Source: an uncultured Succinivibrio sp. (GTDB taxonomy: Bacteria; Pseudomonadota; Gammaproteobacteria; Enterobacterales; Succinivibrionaceae). Taken from it: DNA of 59,355 bases. The DNA lies in NCBI GenBank assembly GCA_900767695.1, contig CAAGAC010000019.1, forward strand, positions 1 through 59,355, given 5' to 3'. The position numbers and the translations under genes are program-made. The notes under the pieces were generated by a model. That model was given only the letters and a program-made list of their open reading frames with translations. It made no database searches and had not been told where the DNA came from. Below, piece after piece: positions 15,722 through 26,783 of the stretch; positions within the stretch are counted from its first letter, which is position 1; each line of letters starts with the position of its first letter.

Positions 15722-17142
15722 CCTGGGATGATCATCCCCTCGTCGCGCATCCTGGCTATCTTGTAGCGCAGCGTCCTCGGGCTGATGCCGAGCTTCTCGG
15801 AGACCATCTGGCGGTTGCCGCGGAACTCGATGAGCGCGTCGAGGATGATCTGGTACTCCTGCTGCTTGAGCTCGCCGCCAAGGCCCGAGGGGATCTTCTG
15901 ATCGCGCACCGGATCCGAGGCGTCGGCTGACTCCTCCTGATCCTGGCGCTGCTCGATGGCCGGAGCGACGCCGCCGGAGACGCCCTCGCCCGATAGCACG
16001 GCGTCAAGCCCCGCCTCGTCGAAGATCACGCTCTCCTCCCCGATGGCCTTGCCTCCTGCGAGGATCAGCGCGCGCTGCATGACGTTGTCAAGCTCGCGGA
16101 CGTTGCCGGGCCACGAGTAGGCCTCAAGCTTCTTCTGCGCCGCGGCGCTTATCTCGGGGATCGCCATCTGGTTGTCGGAGGCGTGCTTGCCCAGGAGGAA
16201 CTTCGCAATTGGGATGATGTCGAGCGGGCGCTCCCTCAGGGGCTTCCAGTGCAGCGGGAAGACGTTCAGGCGGTAGTAGAGATCCTCGCGGAACTTGTGC
16301 TCGGCCACGGCCTGCCTGAGATCGCGGTTGGAGGTCGCGATGACCCTGACGTCAAGCTCGATGGTCTTGCGCGAGCCCAGGCGCTCGACCTCGCGCTCCT
16401 GAAGCACGCGCAGGAGCTTGGCCTGGAGCGCGAGATCCATCTCGGTGATCTCGTCCAGGAGAATGGTTCCGCCCTGGGCCTGCTCGAACTTGCCCGGGCA
16501 GGCCTGGACGGCGCCGGTGAAGGCGCCCTTCTCGTAGCCAAAGAGGGTCGACTCGAGCATGGTGTCGGGAATGGCCGCGCAGTTGATGGCGACGAAGGGC
16601 CCGGAGGCGCGGGGCGACTTGTCGTGGACGTAGCGCGAGAGGATCTCCTTGCCTGAGCCCGAGGGGCCGGTGATCATCACGGTCGCGTCGGTGGCGGCGA
16701 CCTTGGCGGCAAGCTTTAAAAGCTCGCCGGTGGAGGGATCCTTCCAGACAGGCTCGCCCGAGGCGACGCGCCTTACCGGCACGTAGCGGGAGACCTGGTT
16801 TAGAAGCACCTCGGGGGCGAAGGGCTTTGCGAGGTAGTCCACCGCGCCGTCGCGCATCGCCTCGACGGCGCCGTTGATGTTGGCGTAGGCCGTCATCAGC
16901 AGCACCGGGATCCCGGGGTACTTCTCGTGGATGCTCAGGAGGAGCTTGTGGCCGTTCATACCGTCCATCTGGACGTCGGTGATGACCATGTCGGCATGGC
17001 GCCTTGAGAGCGTCTCCAGGGCCTCCTCGCCGGAGCCCGCCTCGATGCAGGCGTAGCCGGTGAGCATAAGCGTGTCGCAGATGGCCTCGCGAAGCTCGCT
17101 GTCGTCGTCAACAATTAGGATCTGGCTCTGGTTGCGGTTCAT
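15718..17142 (-). CDS. flrC: sigma-54-dependent flagellar response regulator FlrC
   Basis: NtrC-type activator of middle flagellar genes, 474 residues. Receiver about 8-120: IVDDDSELREA, phospho-acceptor VITDVQMDGMNG, LAKPF. AAA+ domain about 140-370: Walker A GPSGSGKE, FGYEKGAFTGA (the sigma-54 contact loop is intact), ILLDEITEMDL, WPGNVREL. C-terminal Fis-type helix-turn-helix: NRQMVSEKLGISPRTLRYKI. It follows flrB by 20 bases. Direct targets visible in the window are the sigma-54-type promoters of flgO and fliS. Assignment as FlrC rather than another NtrC protein rests on pairing with FlrB and flagellar context. Confidence 0.9.
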   Translation of the reverse strand: MNRNQSQILIVDDDSELREAICDTLMLTGYACIEAGSGEEALETLSRRHADMVITDVQMDGMNGHKLLLSIHEKYPGIPVLLMTAYANINGAVEAMRDGAVDYLAKPFAPEVLLNQVSRYVPVRRVASGEPVWKDPSTGELLKLAAKVAATDATVMITGPSGSGKEILSRYVHDKSPRASGPFVAINCAAIPDTMLESTLFGYEKGAFTGAVQACPGKFEQAQGGTILLDEITEMDLALQAKLLRVLQEREVERLGSRKTIELDVRVIATSNRDLRQAVAEHKFREDLYYRLNVFPLHWKPLRERPLDIIPIAKFLLGKHASDNQMAIPEISAAAQKKLEAYSWPGNVRELDNVMQRALILAGGKAIGEESVIFDEAGLDAVLSGEGVSGGVAPAIEQRQDQEESADASDPVRDQKIPSGLGGELKQQEYQIILDALIEFRGNRQMVSEKLGISPRTLRYKIARMRDEGMIIPG

Positions 17143-17162
17143 CTCCTGGCACCCGTTTTTGT

Positions 17163-18197
17163 TCAGGCGGCGCTGCCCTGCGCCGCTATCTCAGAGGGGG
17201 AGGGGGATTCCTCCCTGTCGTATTCGGGAATGCACAGCGAGAACACCACGTTGTAGCCTTGGCATGAGGAAAGGGCCAGGCGCCCGTGGTGGACCCTGGC
17301 GACCGCCTCGGCCACTGCCAGGCCCAGGCCGGTGCCGTTGCTCTTGGTGGTGAAGAACGGCTCGCAGATCCGGCTGCGGATGGACTCCGGGATCTCCGGG
17401 CCGTCGTTGGCCACGGAGATGGCGATCTCGCCGTTTTCCTTCTTGAAGGAGATCTTAACCTTTTTGGCCCCTGCTTCAACGGCGTTCGCCACAAGATTTG
17501 ACACCGCGCCGCACAGCGCGCTGGCGTTTCCGAGTATCGGCATCGGGCGGTCGCCGACGTCGGTCTCAAGCTCCGCCCCGCTGCGGTCGATGACGCCCTG
17601 CACGCTCTGGGAGACCTGGGCGGCGAGATCGACGGCGTCCATCTTCGAGACGGTCTGCTCGCCCGATCTTGCGTACATGAGGATGTCGCCGACCTGGGCC
17701 TCGAGCGCCTCGAGGCGCGACATCAGCTTCTTCTGGAAGAGCGCGCGCGCCGTGGGCGGAAGCCTGGGGCTGCCTAGGTTGGCCGCGTAGAGGATCGCCG
17801 CCGAGAGCGGGGTCCTGATCTGGTGGGCAAGCGAGGCCGCCATCTGCCCGAGCGATGAGAGGCGCTCCATGTGGCGTATCTTGTCCTGGAGCGAGCGGGT
17901 CACGGTGAGATCGTTCATCTGCACGAGCTGGCCGTGGGAGAGCGGCTTGGTGAGGACCTGGAGGCGCCTGCCCTGGCGCGTCGAGATCTCCTGCCCGTCG
18001 TCGCGGCGGGGCTGGAAGGCGGCCTCGATGACCTCGTACCACTTGCGCCCCTCCAGCGTCTCCTGCCCGAGCATCTCAAGCGCGCTCCTGTTGGCGCGGC
18101 GCACCACGCCGTGCTCGTCGAGGATCACGATGGCCGACGGGGTCCTGGCAAAGACCTCGCTTAGAAGCGCAAACTCGCTGTCGCTGTCCTGTTCCAT
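17163..18197 (-). CDS. flrB: flagellar sensor histidine kinase FlrB
   Basis: Cytoplasmic kinase that phosphorylates FlrC. 344 residues, no membrane segment. A PAS domain at about 10-75 (FARTPSAIVILDEHGVVRRA), the H-box SLGQMAASLAHQIRTPLSAA with the phospho-histidine, and an ATPase domain with NLVANAVEAG, VANDGPEIP and GTGLGLAVAEA. The H-box and following LYAANLG are very like Vibrio FlrB. The start MEQDSDSEF has GGAGG 7 bases upstream; 59 upstream in-frame codons are rejected. First gene of flrB-flrC-dctP; FlaK/FlrA-like master regulator is not in the window. Confidence 0.9.
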   Translation of the reverse strand: MEQDSDSEFALLSEVFARTPSAIVILDEHGVVRRANRSALEMLGQETLEGRKWYEVIEAAFQPRRDDGQEISTRQGRRLQVLTKPLSHGQLVQMNDLTVTRSLQDKIRHMERLSSLGQMAASLAHQIRTPLSAAILYAANLGSPRLPPTARALFQKKLMSRLEALEAQVGDILMYARSGEQTVSKMDAVDLAAQVSQSVQGVIDRSGAELETDVGDRPMPILGNASALCGAVSNLVANAVEAGAKKVKISFKKENGEIAISVANDGPEIPESIRSRICEPFFTTKSNGTGLGLAVAEAVARVHHGRLALSSCQGYNVVFSLCIPEYDREESPSPSEIAAQGSAA

Positions 18198-18230
18198 AAA
18201 TCGCCTCCAAAATGGATTTTGACCTGAGGA

Positions 18231-18247
18231 TACAACATCCGTGCCAA
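18231..18247 (-). promoter_or_regulatory. sigma-54-like promoter of flrB-flrC-dctP
   Basis: Minus strand TTGGCACGGATGTTGTA: consensus TGGCACG then, 10 bases after the GG, GT in place of the usual GC. It sits 34 bases before the flrB ATG, with a purine-rich GGAGG ribosome site between. The single -12 mismatch lowers confidence. Confidence 0.6.
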
Positions 18248-18323
18248 GGGTATTAAATCCATTCCTTTCAGCATGTTGGAAGCGTGATCGCAAAGGCAGG
18301 ACGGGCAGGGGCGGCCTTGCGTC

Positions 18324-18368
18324 AAAAAGACGGCGCAGGCGCCGGGGTCTCCCCGCGGCGCCTGCGCC
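18324..18368 (-). terminator. terminator of the 90-residue membrane protein gene
   Basis: GGCGCAGGCGCC / GGCGCCTGCGCC stem followed on the minus strand by TCTTTTTG. It also insulates flrB from upstream transcription. Confidence 0.8.
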
Positions 18369-18399
18369 TTCCACACTTGCCGCCCTGCGGCGGACTTTG

Positions 18400-18672
18400 T
18401 CAGAAGCTCATGCCCTCGAAGCCATCGCTCTCGTCCCGCCTCATGGCCCTTGAGATGTTGCAGTACTCCTCGCGTTCACTCCTGACCGCCCTCACGAAGA
18501 TCACGAGCGCCATGTAGAGGAGCTCCCCCCACAGCGCCATGAGCAGGTAGAGGCTGTCATCGCAGAAGCCCGAGAGCAGGCCGTAGGGCGGGACGACTAG
18601 CAGCAGCACGGTTGCGAGGATCACGAGCATGAGGATGAAATCGTGGAGTTTTCTGAAATGGATGGTGCTCAT
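18400..18672 (-). CDS. small two-span membrane protein, paralogue of the gene at 18998
   Basis: Family not recognised. 90 residues with two hydrophobic segments (about 13-30 and 40-60) joined by a short loop, then a charged cytoplasmic-looking tail (RAVRSEREEYCNISRAMRR). The stretch LLLVVPPYGLLSGFCDDSLYL matches, position by position, LLLIVPPMGILAGFCPESIYL in the protein encoded at 18998-19249. AGGAGAGG lies 7 bases before the ATG. The longer upstream frame is unsupported. A weaker sigma-28-like promoter precedes it. Being next to flrBC, a motility-related membrane role is an inference only. Confidence 0.75.
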   Translation of the reverse strand: MSTIHFRKLHDFILMLVILATVLLLVVPPYGLLSGFCDDSLYLLMALWGELLYMALVIFVRAVRSEREEYCNISRAMRRDESDGFEGMSF

Positions 18673-18739
18673 GCCTGGCCTCTCCTGTTTTTTTGTACTT
18701 CTGGTGTTCGATGCGGCGGTCTTACGCCGCCTTGAACCC

Positions 18740-18766
18740 ATATGTGCATAGGCCATGCCATTTTTA
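18740..18766 (-). promoter_or_regulatory. weak sigma-28-like promoter for the 90-residue protein
   Basis: Minus strand TAAA, 15 bases, GCACATAT: 9 of 12 positions of TAAA-N15-GCCGATAA. 68 bases upstream of the ATG. It would be dismissed alone; the paralogue's better site at the matching place raises it. Confidence 0.35.
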
Positions 18767-18997
18767 GAAAAAAAGGCTTGTCCATGCGGCGCGGCGCACG
18801 GTCCGCCAGTGCTTTTCAGTTTTTTGCGCAGGCGCGATCACGGATTTGAGGAGGGAGGGGCGGTGACGAAATTTGTCAAAAGAGGATGTTTTTTGCCAGA
18901 TCTCGGAATAATTGCCGTTTTTCCGGCATGAGGCGGCAGGCCTGAAGACGCCGGGGGGGCGCATGGCGCCCCCTCGCTTGAAACCATGAGCGCCGTT

Positions 18998-19249
18998 TCA
19001 GCGCGTTGCCTGCTCGCAGTTCAGGATGGCCTCGTACTCGCGCGCGGCCTCAAGGTGCATCCTCAGGATCCTGATCCCCGCCCAGGCCAGGCCCTCGACG
19101 AGGAGTCCTGCCACCAGGTAGATGCTCTCGGGGCAGAAGCCCGCGAGGATCCCCATCGGCGGGACGATTAGCAAAAGGATCGTGACGAACGCCGCCGCGA
19201 TGTCGGCGCTCTCAAGCGCCGTGATGAAGCCGCCTGTCCTGTAGTCCAT
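18998..19249 (-). CDS. small two-span membrane protein, paralogue of the gene at 18400
   Basis: Family not recognised. 83 residues: short polar N-terminus (MDYRTGGFITALESAD), hydrophobic segment 18-38 containing VTILLLIVPPMGILAGFC, second segment about 44-62 (YLVAGLLVEGLAWAGIRIL), and a charged tail HLEAAREYEAILNCEQ. The conserved core shared with its paralogue is LLL-V-PP-G-L-GFC--S-YL. AGGAGG lies 5 bases before the chosen ATG; an ATG five codons earlier overlaps that site and is less likely. A strong sigma-28-type promoter is 46-72 bases upstream, so expression with late flagellar/chemotaxis genes is likely. Confidence 0.8.
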   Translation of the reverse strand: MDYRTGGFITALESADIAAAFVTILLLIVPPMGILAGFCPESIYLVAGLLVEGLAWAGIRILRMHLEAAREYEAILNCEQATR

Positions 19250-19294
19250 GAGTTCCTCCTGCATGGAGGGGGGATTTTTCCCCTCCGCACCTTC

Positions 19295-19321
19295 ATATCG
19301 CCAGTATGGCGGATCCCTTTA
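19295..19321 (-). promoter_or_regulatory. sigma-28 (FliA) promoter for the 83-residue membrane protein
   Basis: Minus strand TAAA, exactly 15 bases, GGCGATAT: 10 of 12 positions of the FliA consensus TAAA-N15-GCCGATAA. The -10 element is 46 bases before the ATG. Confidence 0.65.
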
Positions 19322-19407
19322 GGAGGAACTTTAGGAAATTCAATTAAAAAACGGCTAAAGGAATTTGAGGATCGTCCGTTAAGCGCAGCCTTGCGCCGCG
19401 CTGCCGA

Positions 19408-20544
19408 TCAATCGGCCTTCCTCAGGGTGATGAGGGCTATCTCGGGCGGGGTGAGTATGCGGCAGGAGAAGCCGTTCCAGATCCCGGTGCCGCTATTGAC
19501 GTAGAGGCGCCTGCCACCGCGCTCGTAGAGGCCGCGCACGAAGCCTGCGTTGGCGCCGGCGACCACCTCGCGGAGCACGGGCATCATGCCGCCGTGGGTG
19601 TGGCCGGAGAGCTGCAGATCGGCATTGTTCCCCTCGGCGATGAAGAACGCAGGCTCGTGGGAGAGCATGAGCCTGAAGGCCCCTTCCCTGCCGTCCCTGA
19701 ACACCTTTGCAGGATCGGGGGTGTCGCCGCCCATGCGGCGCGAGGCCGGATCGGGGATCCCGCCCACCTCGAGAACCGCGCCGCCGCGCTCTATGTCCCT
19801 ATGCTCGTTGAAGAGCATGTCCACTCCCTGCCCGCGCAGGAGCTGCGTCCACTCCCGCTGGCCGTAGTAGTACTCGTGGTTGCCAGTCACCCCGAAGACT
19901 CCGTCTTTTGCCTTGAGATCCCTAAGCGAGAGCATCGAGTCGCCCGACTGGGCGACGCTGCCGTCGATGAAGTCGCCGGTGATGGCCACGAGATCCGGCT
20001 TCAAGGCATTGGACATCGCCACGACGTCCTCGACCCAGGCGCGCTTGTGCAGCGGGCCCGCGTGCAGATCGCTCATGTCGGCGATGCGGTAGCCGTCGAG
20101 ATCTGCATGCAGCCCGGAGACCTTGATCTCAACCTCGTTGACCGAAGGCAGCCTCACCGCCTCGCAGACGCCGTAGAGCGAGAGCAGGCCGCAGAGGGCG
20201 GCTATGGCGACGCGCTGGGTGTCGGGCTCGAGCGGCAGGTGGAGCTCCACCTTGAGGAGCCTGAGGATCCTGAGAACAAGGAGCAGCAGATCACGCAGGA
20301 CCAGGACTAGCGCGAGCACCACGGCCCAGACGTAGAGGAACTCGAAGGCCACGACTGCCGGCACCGGCAGATCTGGCAGGAAGAGCGTGCCGCTCGACCA
20401 CGAGTAGATCTGGTACTTGAGGCAGGCTAGGAGGACCACGAGCGCAAGCACGATCCTGCCTGCAATTCCCGCGCGCTTCAGGGGGAGCACGAAGCGCAGC
20501 AGCAGGATTGCCAGCAGCAGCGCCGATGCGATGTTGAGGATCAT
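19408..20544 (-). CDS. membrane-anchored metallophosphoesterase (YaeI/YkuE-like)
   Basis: 378 residues. About 3-4 N-terminal hydrophobic segments (residues 3-20, 27-43, 60-95, 112-128) anchor it in the inner membrane. The calcineurin-like phosphoesterase domain starts near 140 with the full metal set: DMSDLHAG, TGDFIDG, GNHEYYYG, and LSGHTHGG near the end. Relatives act on lipid or UDP-sugar phosphoesters such as UDP-DAGn; the substrate here is not known. AAAGGACAAGG precedes the ATG. It is downstream of the LysR gene but separated by a hairpin. Confidence 0.88.
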   Translation of the reverse strand: MILNIASALLLAILLLRFVLPLKRAGIAGRIVLALVVLLACLKYQIYSWSSGTLFLPDLPVPAVVAFEFLYVWAVVLALVLVLRDLLLLVLRILRLLKVELHLPLEPDTQRVAIAALCGLLSLYGVCEAVRLPSVNEVEIKVSGLHADLDGYRIADMSDLHAGPLHKRAWVEDVVAMSNALKPDLVAITGDFIDGSVAQSGDSMLSLRDLKAKDGVFGVTGNHEYYYGQREWTQLLRGQGVDMLFNEHRDIERGGAVLEVGGIPDPASRRMGGDTPDPAKVFRDGREGAFRLMLSHEPAFFIAEGNNADLQLSGHTHGGMMPVLREVVAGANAGFVRGLYERGGRRLYVNSGTGIWNGFSCRILTPPEIALITLRKAD

Positions 20545-20577
20545 CCTTGTCCTTTCTTGTTGCTGTGGGTTTTGGAG

Positions 20578-20604
20578 GACAAGGCGGCTTTAAGCCGCCT
20601 TGTC
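20578..20604 (-). terminator. stem-loop after the LysR gene
   Basis: GACAAGGCGGCTT with its exact complement, placed 30 bases after the regulator's stop codon. No clear T-run. Confidence 0.5.
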
Positions 20605-20633
20605 AGATCCCGCGCCATGGGCGCGGGAAAGGC

Positions 20634-21521
20634 TCACTTGCCTTCGGCGAGGATCTTGCGCAGCGCCTCGAGGAACATCTCGGCAGGCTGCGAGAGCGCG
20701 CCGTTCCTGCGCCAGGCGATGCGATTCACGACCGGAAGATCGGGCTTGAGCGGCACGAACACAAGCTCGGTGCCATTGGTGTTCACGAGGCCGTCGAAGC
20801 CTATGACCGCGCCCAGGCCTTCCTTTGCCATCTCCGCGGAGTTGTAGATGAGGTTGAAGCTCGCAGCGATGTCGAGGGTCTCCCACGTCTCGCCAAACCA
20901 CTGGGCGATGGTGCTGCGGCTGCTGCGCTGCCCGGAGATCATGAGGGGGATCCCCTGCAGGTCCGAAGGCCCCACGGCCTTGCGCCTGGCAAGCGGGCTG
21001 TCCTTGCGAACATAGGCGCCCCAGTGGTTTTTGAAGGGCAGCTCGATGGTCTTGTATTCGCGGAAGTCGCTCTCGACGCAGAACAGCCCGAAGTCGAGCA
21101 CGCCCTTCTCTATGCCCTCGCGCACCTCGCAGGATTCCGCCGAGTAGAAGTTGAAGTCGACCCTGGGGTGCTTCTCCCTGACCATGCGGCAGGCGCGCCC
21201 GATGTCCCTCACGGCCTGGGTCTCGGCAAGGCCCATGTAGACGGTGCCTGAGACCTCGGCGTCCGAGGAGAGCTCCTGGCAGGTCTTCTCGGCAAGGGCC
21301 AGCAGCTCCTCGGCGCGGCGCCTCAGGATGAGCCCCTTGGGCGTGAGCGTGATGCAGCGGCTGCGCGAGCCCCTGATGAAGAGCTGGGTGCCGAACTCGT
21401 TCTCAAGATCCTTGAGCTGGCGGGAGAGAGTGGGCTGGGTGACCTTGAGCTTTTCGGCGGCGGTGGTGATGCACTCCTCGTGCGCCACGGTCACGAAATA
21501 CTTGAGAACGCGCAGATCCAT
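20634..21521 (-). CDS. LysR-family transcriptional regulator
   Basis: 295 residues. N-terminal winged helix-turn-helix MDLRVLKYFVTVAHEECITT, TAAEKLKVTQPTLSRQLKDL and LFIRGSR, followed by a LysR-type effector domain (VYMGLAETQAVRDIGRACRM, DFGLFCVE, GLGAVIGFDGLV). AGGAAAG precedes the ATG. An inverted repeat ATATGCT-N5-AGCATAT about 40 bp upstream is a likely autoregulatory operator. No divergent target gene is next to it, which is atypical for LysR proteins: the neighbours (phosphoesterase downstream, purL upstream) lie on the same strand. Effector unknown. Confidence 0.93.
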   Translation of the reverse strand: MDLRVLKYFVTVAHEECITTAAEKLKVTQPTLSRQLKDLENEFGTQLFIRGSRSRCITLTPKGLILRRRAEELLALAEKTCQELSSDAEVSGTVYMGLAETQAVRDIGRACRMVREKHPRVDFNFYSAESCEVREGIEKGVLDFGLFCVESDFREYKTIELPFKNHWGAYVRKDSPLARRKAVGPSDLQGIPLMISGQRSSRSTIAQWFGETWETLDIAASFNLIYNSAEMAKEGLGAVIGFDGLVNTNGTELVFVPLKPDLPVVNRIAWRRNGALSQPAEMFLEALRKILAEGK

Positions 21522-21558
21522 TTCAACTTTCCTAAACTAAAAATACCATATGGCATTA

Positions 21559-21577
21559 TATGCTCATAAAGCATATT
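21559..21577. promoter_or_regulatory. inverted repeat, probable LysR operator
   Basis: ATATGCT-CATAA-AGCATAT: perfect 7-bp arms with 5-bp centre, 38 bases upstream of the LysR start codon in an AT-rich patch. It fits the T-N11-A pattern of LysR boxes. Confidence 0.5.
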
Positions 21578-21654
21578 TTAAAAGGCCTGGGCCGCGCGCG
21601 GGTGGTTGCTAAACAATATCACAAACCCCGGACAGTCACGAGCCACGGATACGG

Positions 21655-21681
21655 CGAGGGGGCGGCATGGCCGCCCCCTCG
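21655..21681 (-). terminator. stem-loop after purL
   Basis: CGAGGGGGCGGC / GCCGCCCCCTCG, 21 bases after the purL stop. No T-run on the minus strand; probable weak terminator. Confidence 0.5.
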
Positions 21682-21701
21682 CGTGCTTGCTCAGGCCTCA
21701 A

Positions 21702-25598
<3,897 letters not shown>

Positions 25599-25714
25599 AG
25601 ATACCTCCGGCGCGCGGCCCTGGAGATGCCGCAAGACCGCGCCCGTGCATGAGACCGGGAACAAGTGATCGCCTGGGCTTGGGCCGGCGCGCCGGACGCC
25701 GCGTCGGCGGCGTC

Positions 25715-25723
25715 TGCTATAAT
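25715..25723 (+). promoter_or_regulatory. extended -10 promoter for the 46-residue protein
   Basis: TGCTATAAT is a perfect extended -10 (TGnTATAAT) on the plus strand. RNA would start near 25730, about 118 nt before the small ORF. The -35 is weak. Confidence 0.6.
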
Positions 25724-25771
25724 GCCCGGCGCGGACTCCTAGCAGGCGGTGCCATTTTAGCACAGGCCCCG

Positions 25772-25787
25772 GCGCAATCACTTGCGC
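25772..25787. promoter_or_regulatory. inverted repeat resembling a PurR operator
   Basis: GCGCAATCACTTGCGC: 6-bp perfect arms, and 11 of 16 positions match the PurR consensus ACGCAAACGTTTGCGT. It lacks the usual central CG. It lies upstream of purL (minus strand) and within the leader of the 46-residue gene (plus strand), so it could control either, or be an RNA hairpin. Confidence 0.35.
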
Positions 25788-25847
25788 GGCAGGCCCCGGC
25801 ACCCTTTGGGAGCGCTCTCCACCAATGGTTCGCGAGGAAGGCAAGAA

Positions 25848-25988
25848 ATGAAGAAATCAACGCACACCCTGCACCGCATGACCGCCATCAACCGCACCCG
25901 CAGGCGCCGCATCTTCATGAAGGAAGTGAGGCAGCGCCGCCAGGCCCGCCGCGGGGTCTTCTTCCTCTACGAGGAAGGCCACGACTAA
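25848..25988 (+). CDS. 46-residue highly basic protein, unknown
   Basis: I do not recognise it. The product starts MKKSTHTLHRMTAINRTRRR and has 13 Arg and 4 Lys in 46 residues, ending in a contrasting RRGVFFLYEEGHD. GGAAGG lies about 7 bases before the ATG. It has its own extended -10 promoter (25715) and a textbook terminator (26017), so it is a self-contained transcription unit despite its size. The composition suggests binding to RNA, such as a ribosome-associated peptide, or to DNA. It is divergent from purL and upstream of fliS. Too short for homology by eye. Confidence 0.7.
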   Translation: MKKSTHTLHRMTAINRTRRRRIFMKEVRQRRQARRGVFFLYEEGHD

Positions 25989-26016
25989 GGCAGAATCCAA
26001 GGCCTTGCTGCTTATG

Positions 26017-26047
26017 CGCCCGGAGGGGATCCCCCTCCGGGCGTTTT
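26017..26047 (+). terminator. intrinsic terminator after the 46-residue gene
   Basis: 12-bp stem CGCCCGGAGGGG / CCCCTCCGGGCG with 3-base loop and TTTT. Confidence 0.9.
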
Positions 26048-26060
26048 CATCTCCCCGTTC

Positions 26061-26077
26061 TGGCACCCTTCTTGCTT
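26061..26077 (+). promoter_or_regulatory. sigma-54 promoter of fliS
   Basis: TGGCACCCTTCTTGCTT: GG and GC 10 bases apart, full TGGCAC and TTGCT blocks. 76 bases before the fliS ATG, right after the preceding terminator. Expected to be FlrC-activated. Confidence 0.8.
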
Positions 26078-26152
26078 TGATTCCTGCAAAAGCATGAAAA
26101 GGGCTGCATGGCGGCAAAGTTCTGCCGCCCCCGATTCAATGGAGAGATGCCA

Positions 26153-26620
26153 ATGTTCAGCCGCAGAAATCTTGACGCGTACCGCAGGAACAGCCTCAGG
26201 GCCGAGCTCTCGGTAGCGGATCCCTACACCATAACCAAGATGCTCTACCAGGGCGCCTTCGAGAGGCTCGCCCAGGCCAAGGGGGCCATCGAGCACGGGG
26301 ACATGGAGGCCAAGGCGTCCAGGCTATCGTCGGCGACCACCATCATCGAGAGCCTCAAGAACACCCTCGACTTCAAGCGCAACCCGCAGCTGGCCCAGCG
26401 CCTGTTCGACCTCTACACCTACATCCTCGACCGCATCGCCGACGCCTCCATCGAGGCGAGCTGCAAGCCGCTGGACGCGGCGCTGCGCGTCCTGCTCCCC
26501 ATCAAGGACGCCTGGGACAGCATCCCGCTCTCCGAGCAGCAGAAGGCCGCGGCGCAGCGCCGCAGCGAGCAGATGGCCTCTCCATCGATGGTCAACTCGC
26601 TGGCAAGCGGATCGGTCTGA
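26153..26620 (+). CDS. fliS: flagellin export chaperone FliS
   Basis: Binds the C-terminus of flagellin in the cytoplasm and keeps it unfolded for export. 155 residues, helical bundle: RRNLDAYRRNSLRAELSVAD, PYTITKMLYQGAFERLAQAK, IIESLKNTLDF, QLAQRLFDLYTYILDRIADA, and a C-terminal LLPIKDAWDSIP. The ATG at 26153 has GGAGAG six bases upstream; the ATG two codons earlier overlaps it. The C-terminal 25 residues beyond the usual end are polar. Followed by a FliT/FlaI-like gene and a flagellin glycosyltransferase; flagellin and fliD genes are not in the window. Confidence 0.93.
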   Translation: MFSRRNLDAYRRNSLRAELSVADPYTITKMLYQGAFERLAQAKGAIEHGDMEAKASRLSSATTIIESLKNTLDFKRNPQLAQRLFDLYTYILDRIADASIEASCKPLDAALRVLLPIKDAWDSIPLSEQQKAAAQRRSEQMASPSMVNSLASGSV

Positions 26621-26783
26621 GGTAAATTTTTCCGCTCCTTTCCATGCCGCGGCAGGCGATGCGCCCTGATGCCAGGGCAAGGGAGGGATCCTTGTGCTAT
26701 AGTTGTCCCAATAAATTAACTAATTAATGCGCCAGATCCAAACGGCAGGACACTGGCATCCGCCCAGGCGCATAAAGCGCATG

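Noticed and set aside
18764..18964. 66-residue minus-strand ORF
   Set aside because: No ribosome site, T-rich non-typical composition, overlaps the regulatory gap between the two membrane-protein genes.
26712..26738. Sigma-28 promoter before the FliT-like gene
   Set aside because: TAAA is correctly spaced from GCC, but only 3 of 8 bases of the -10 element match.
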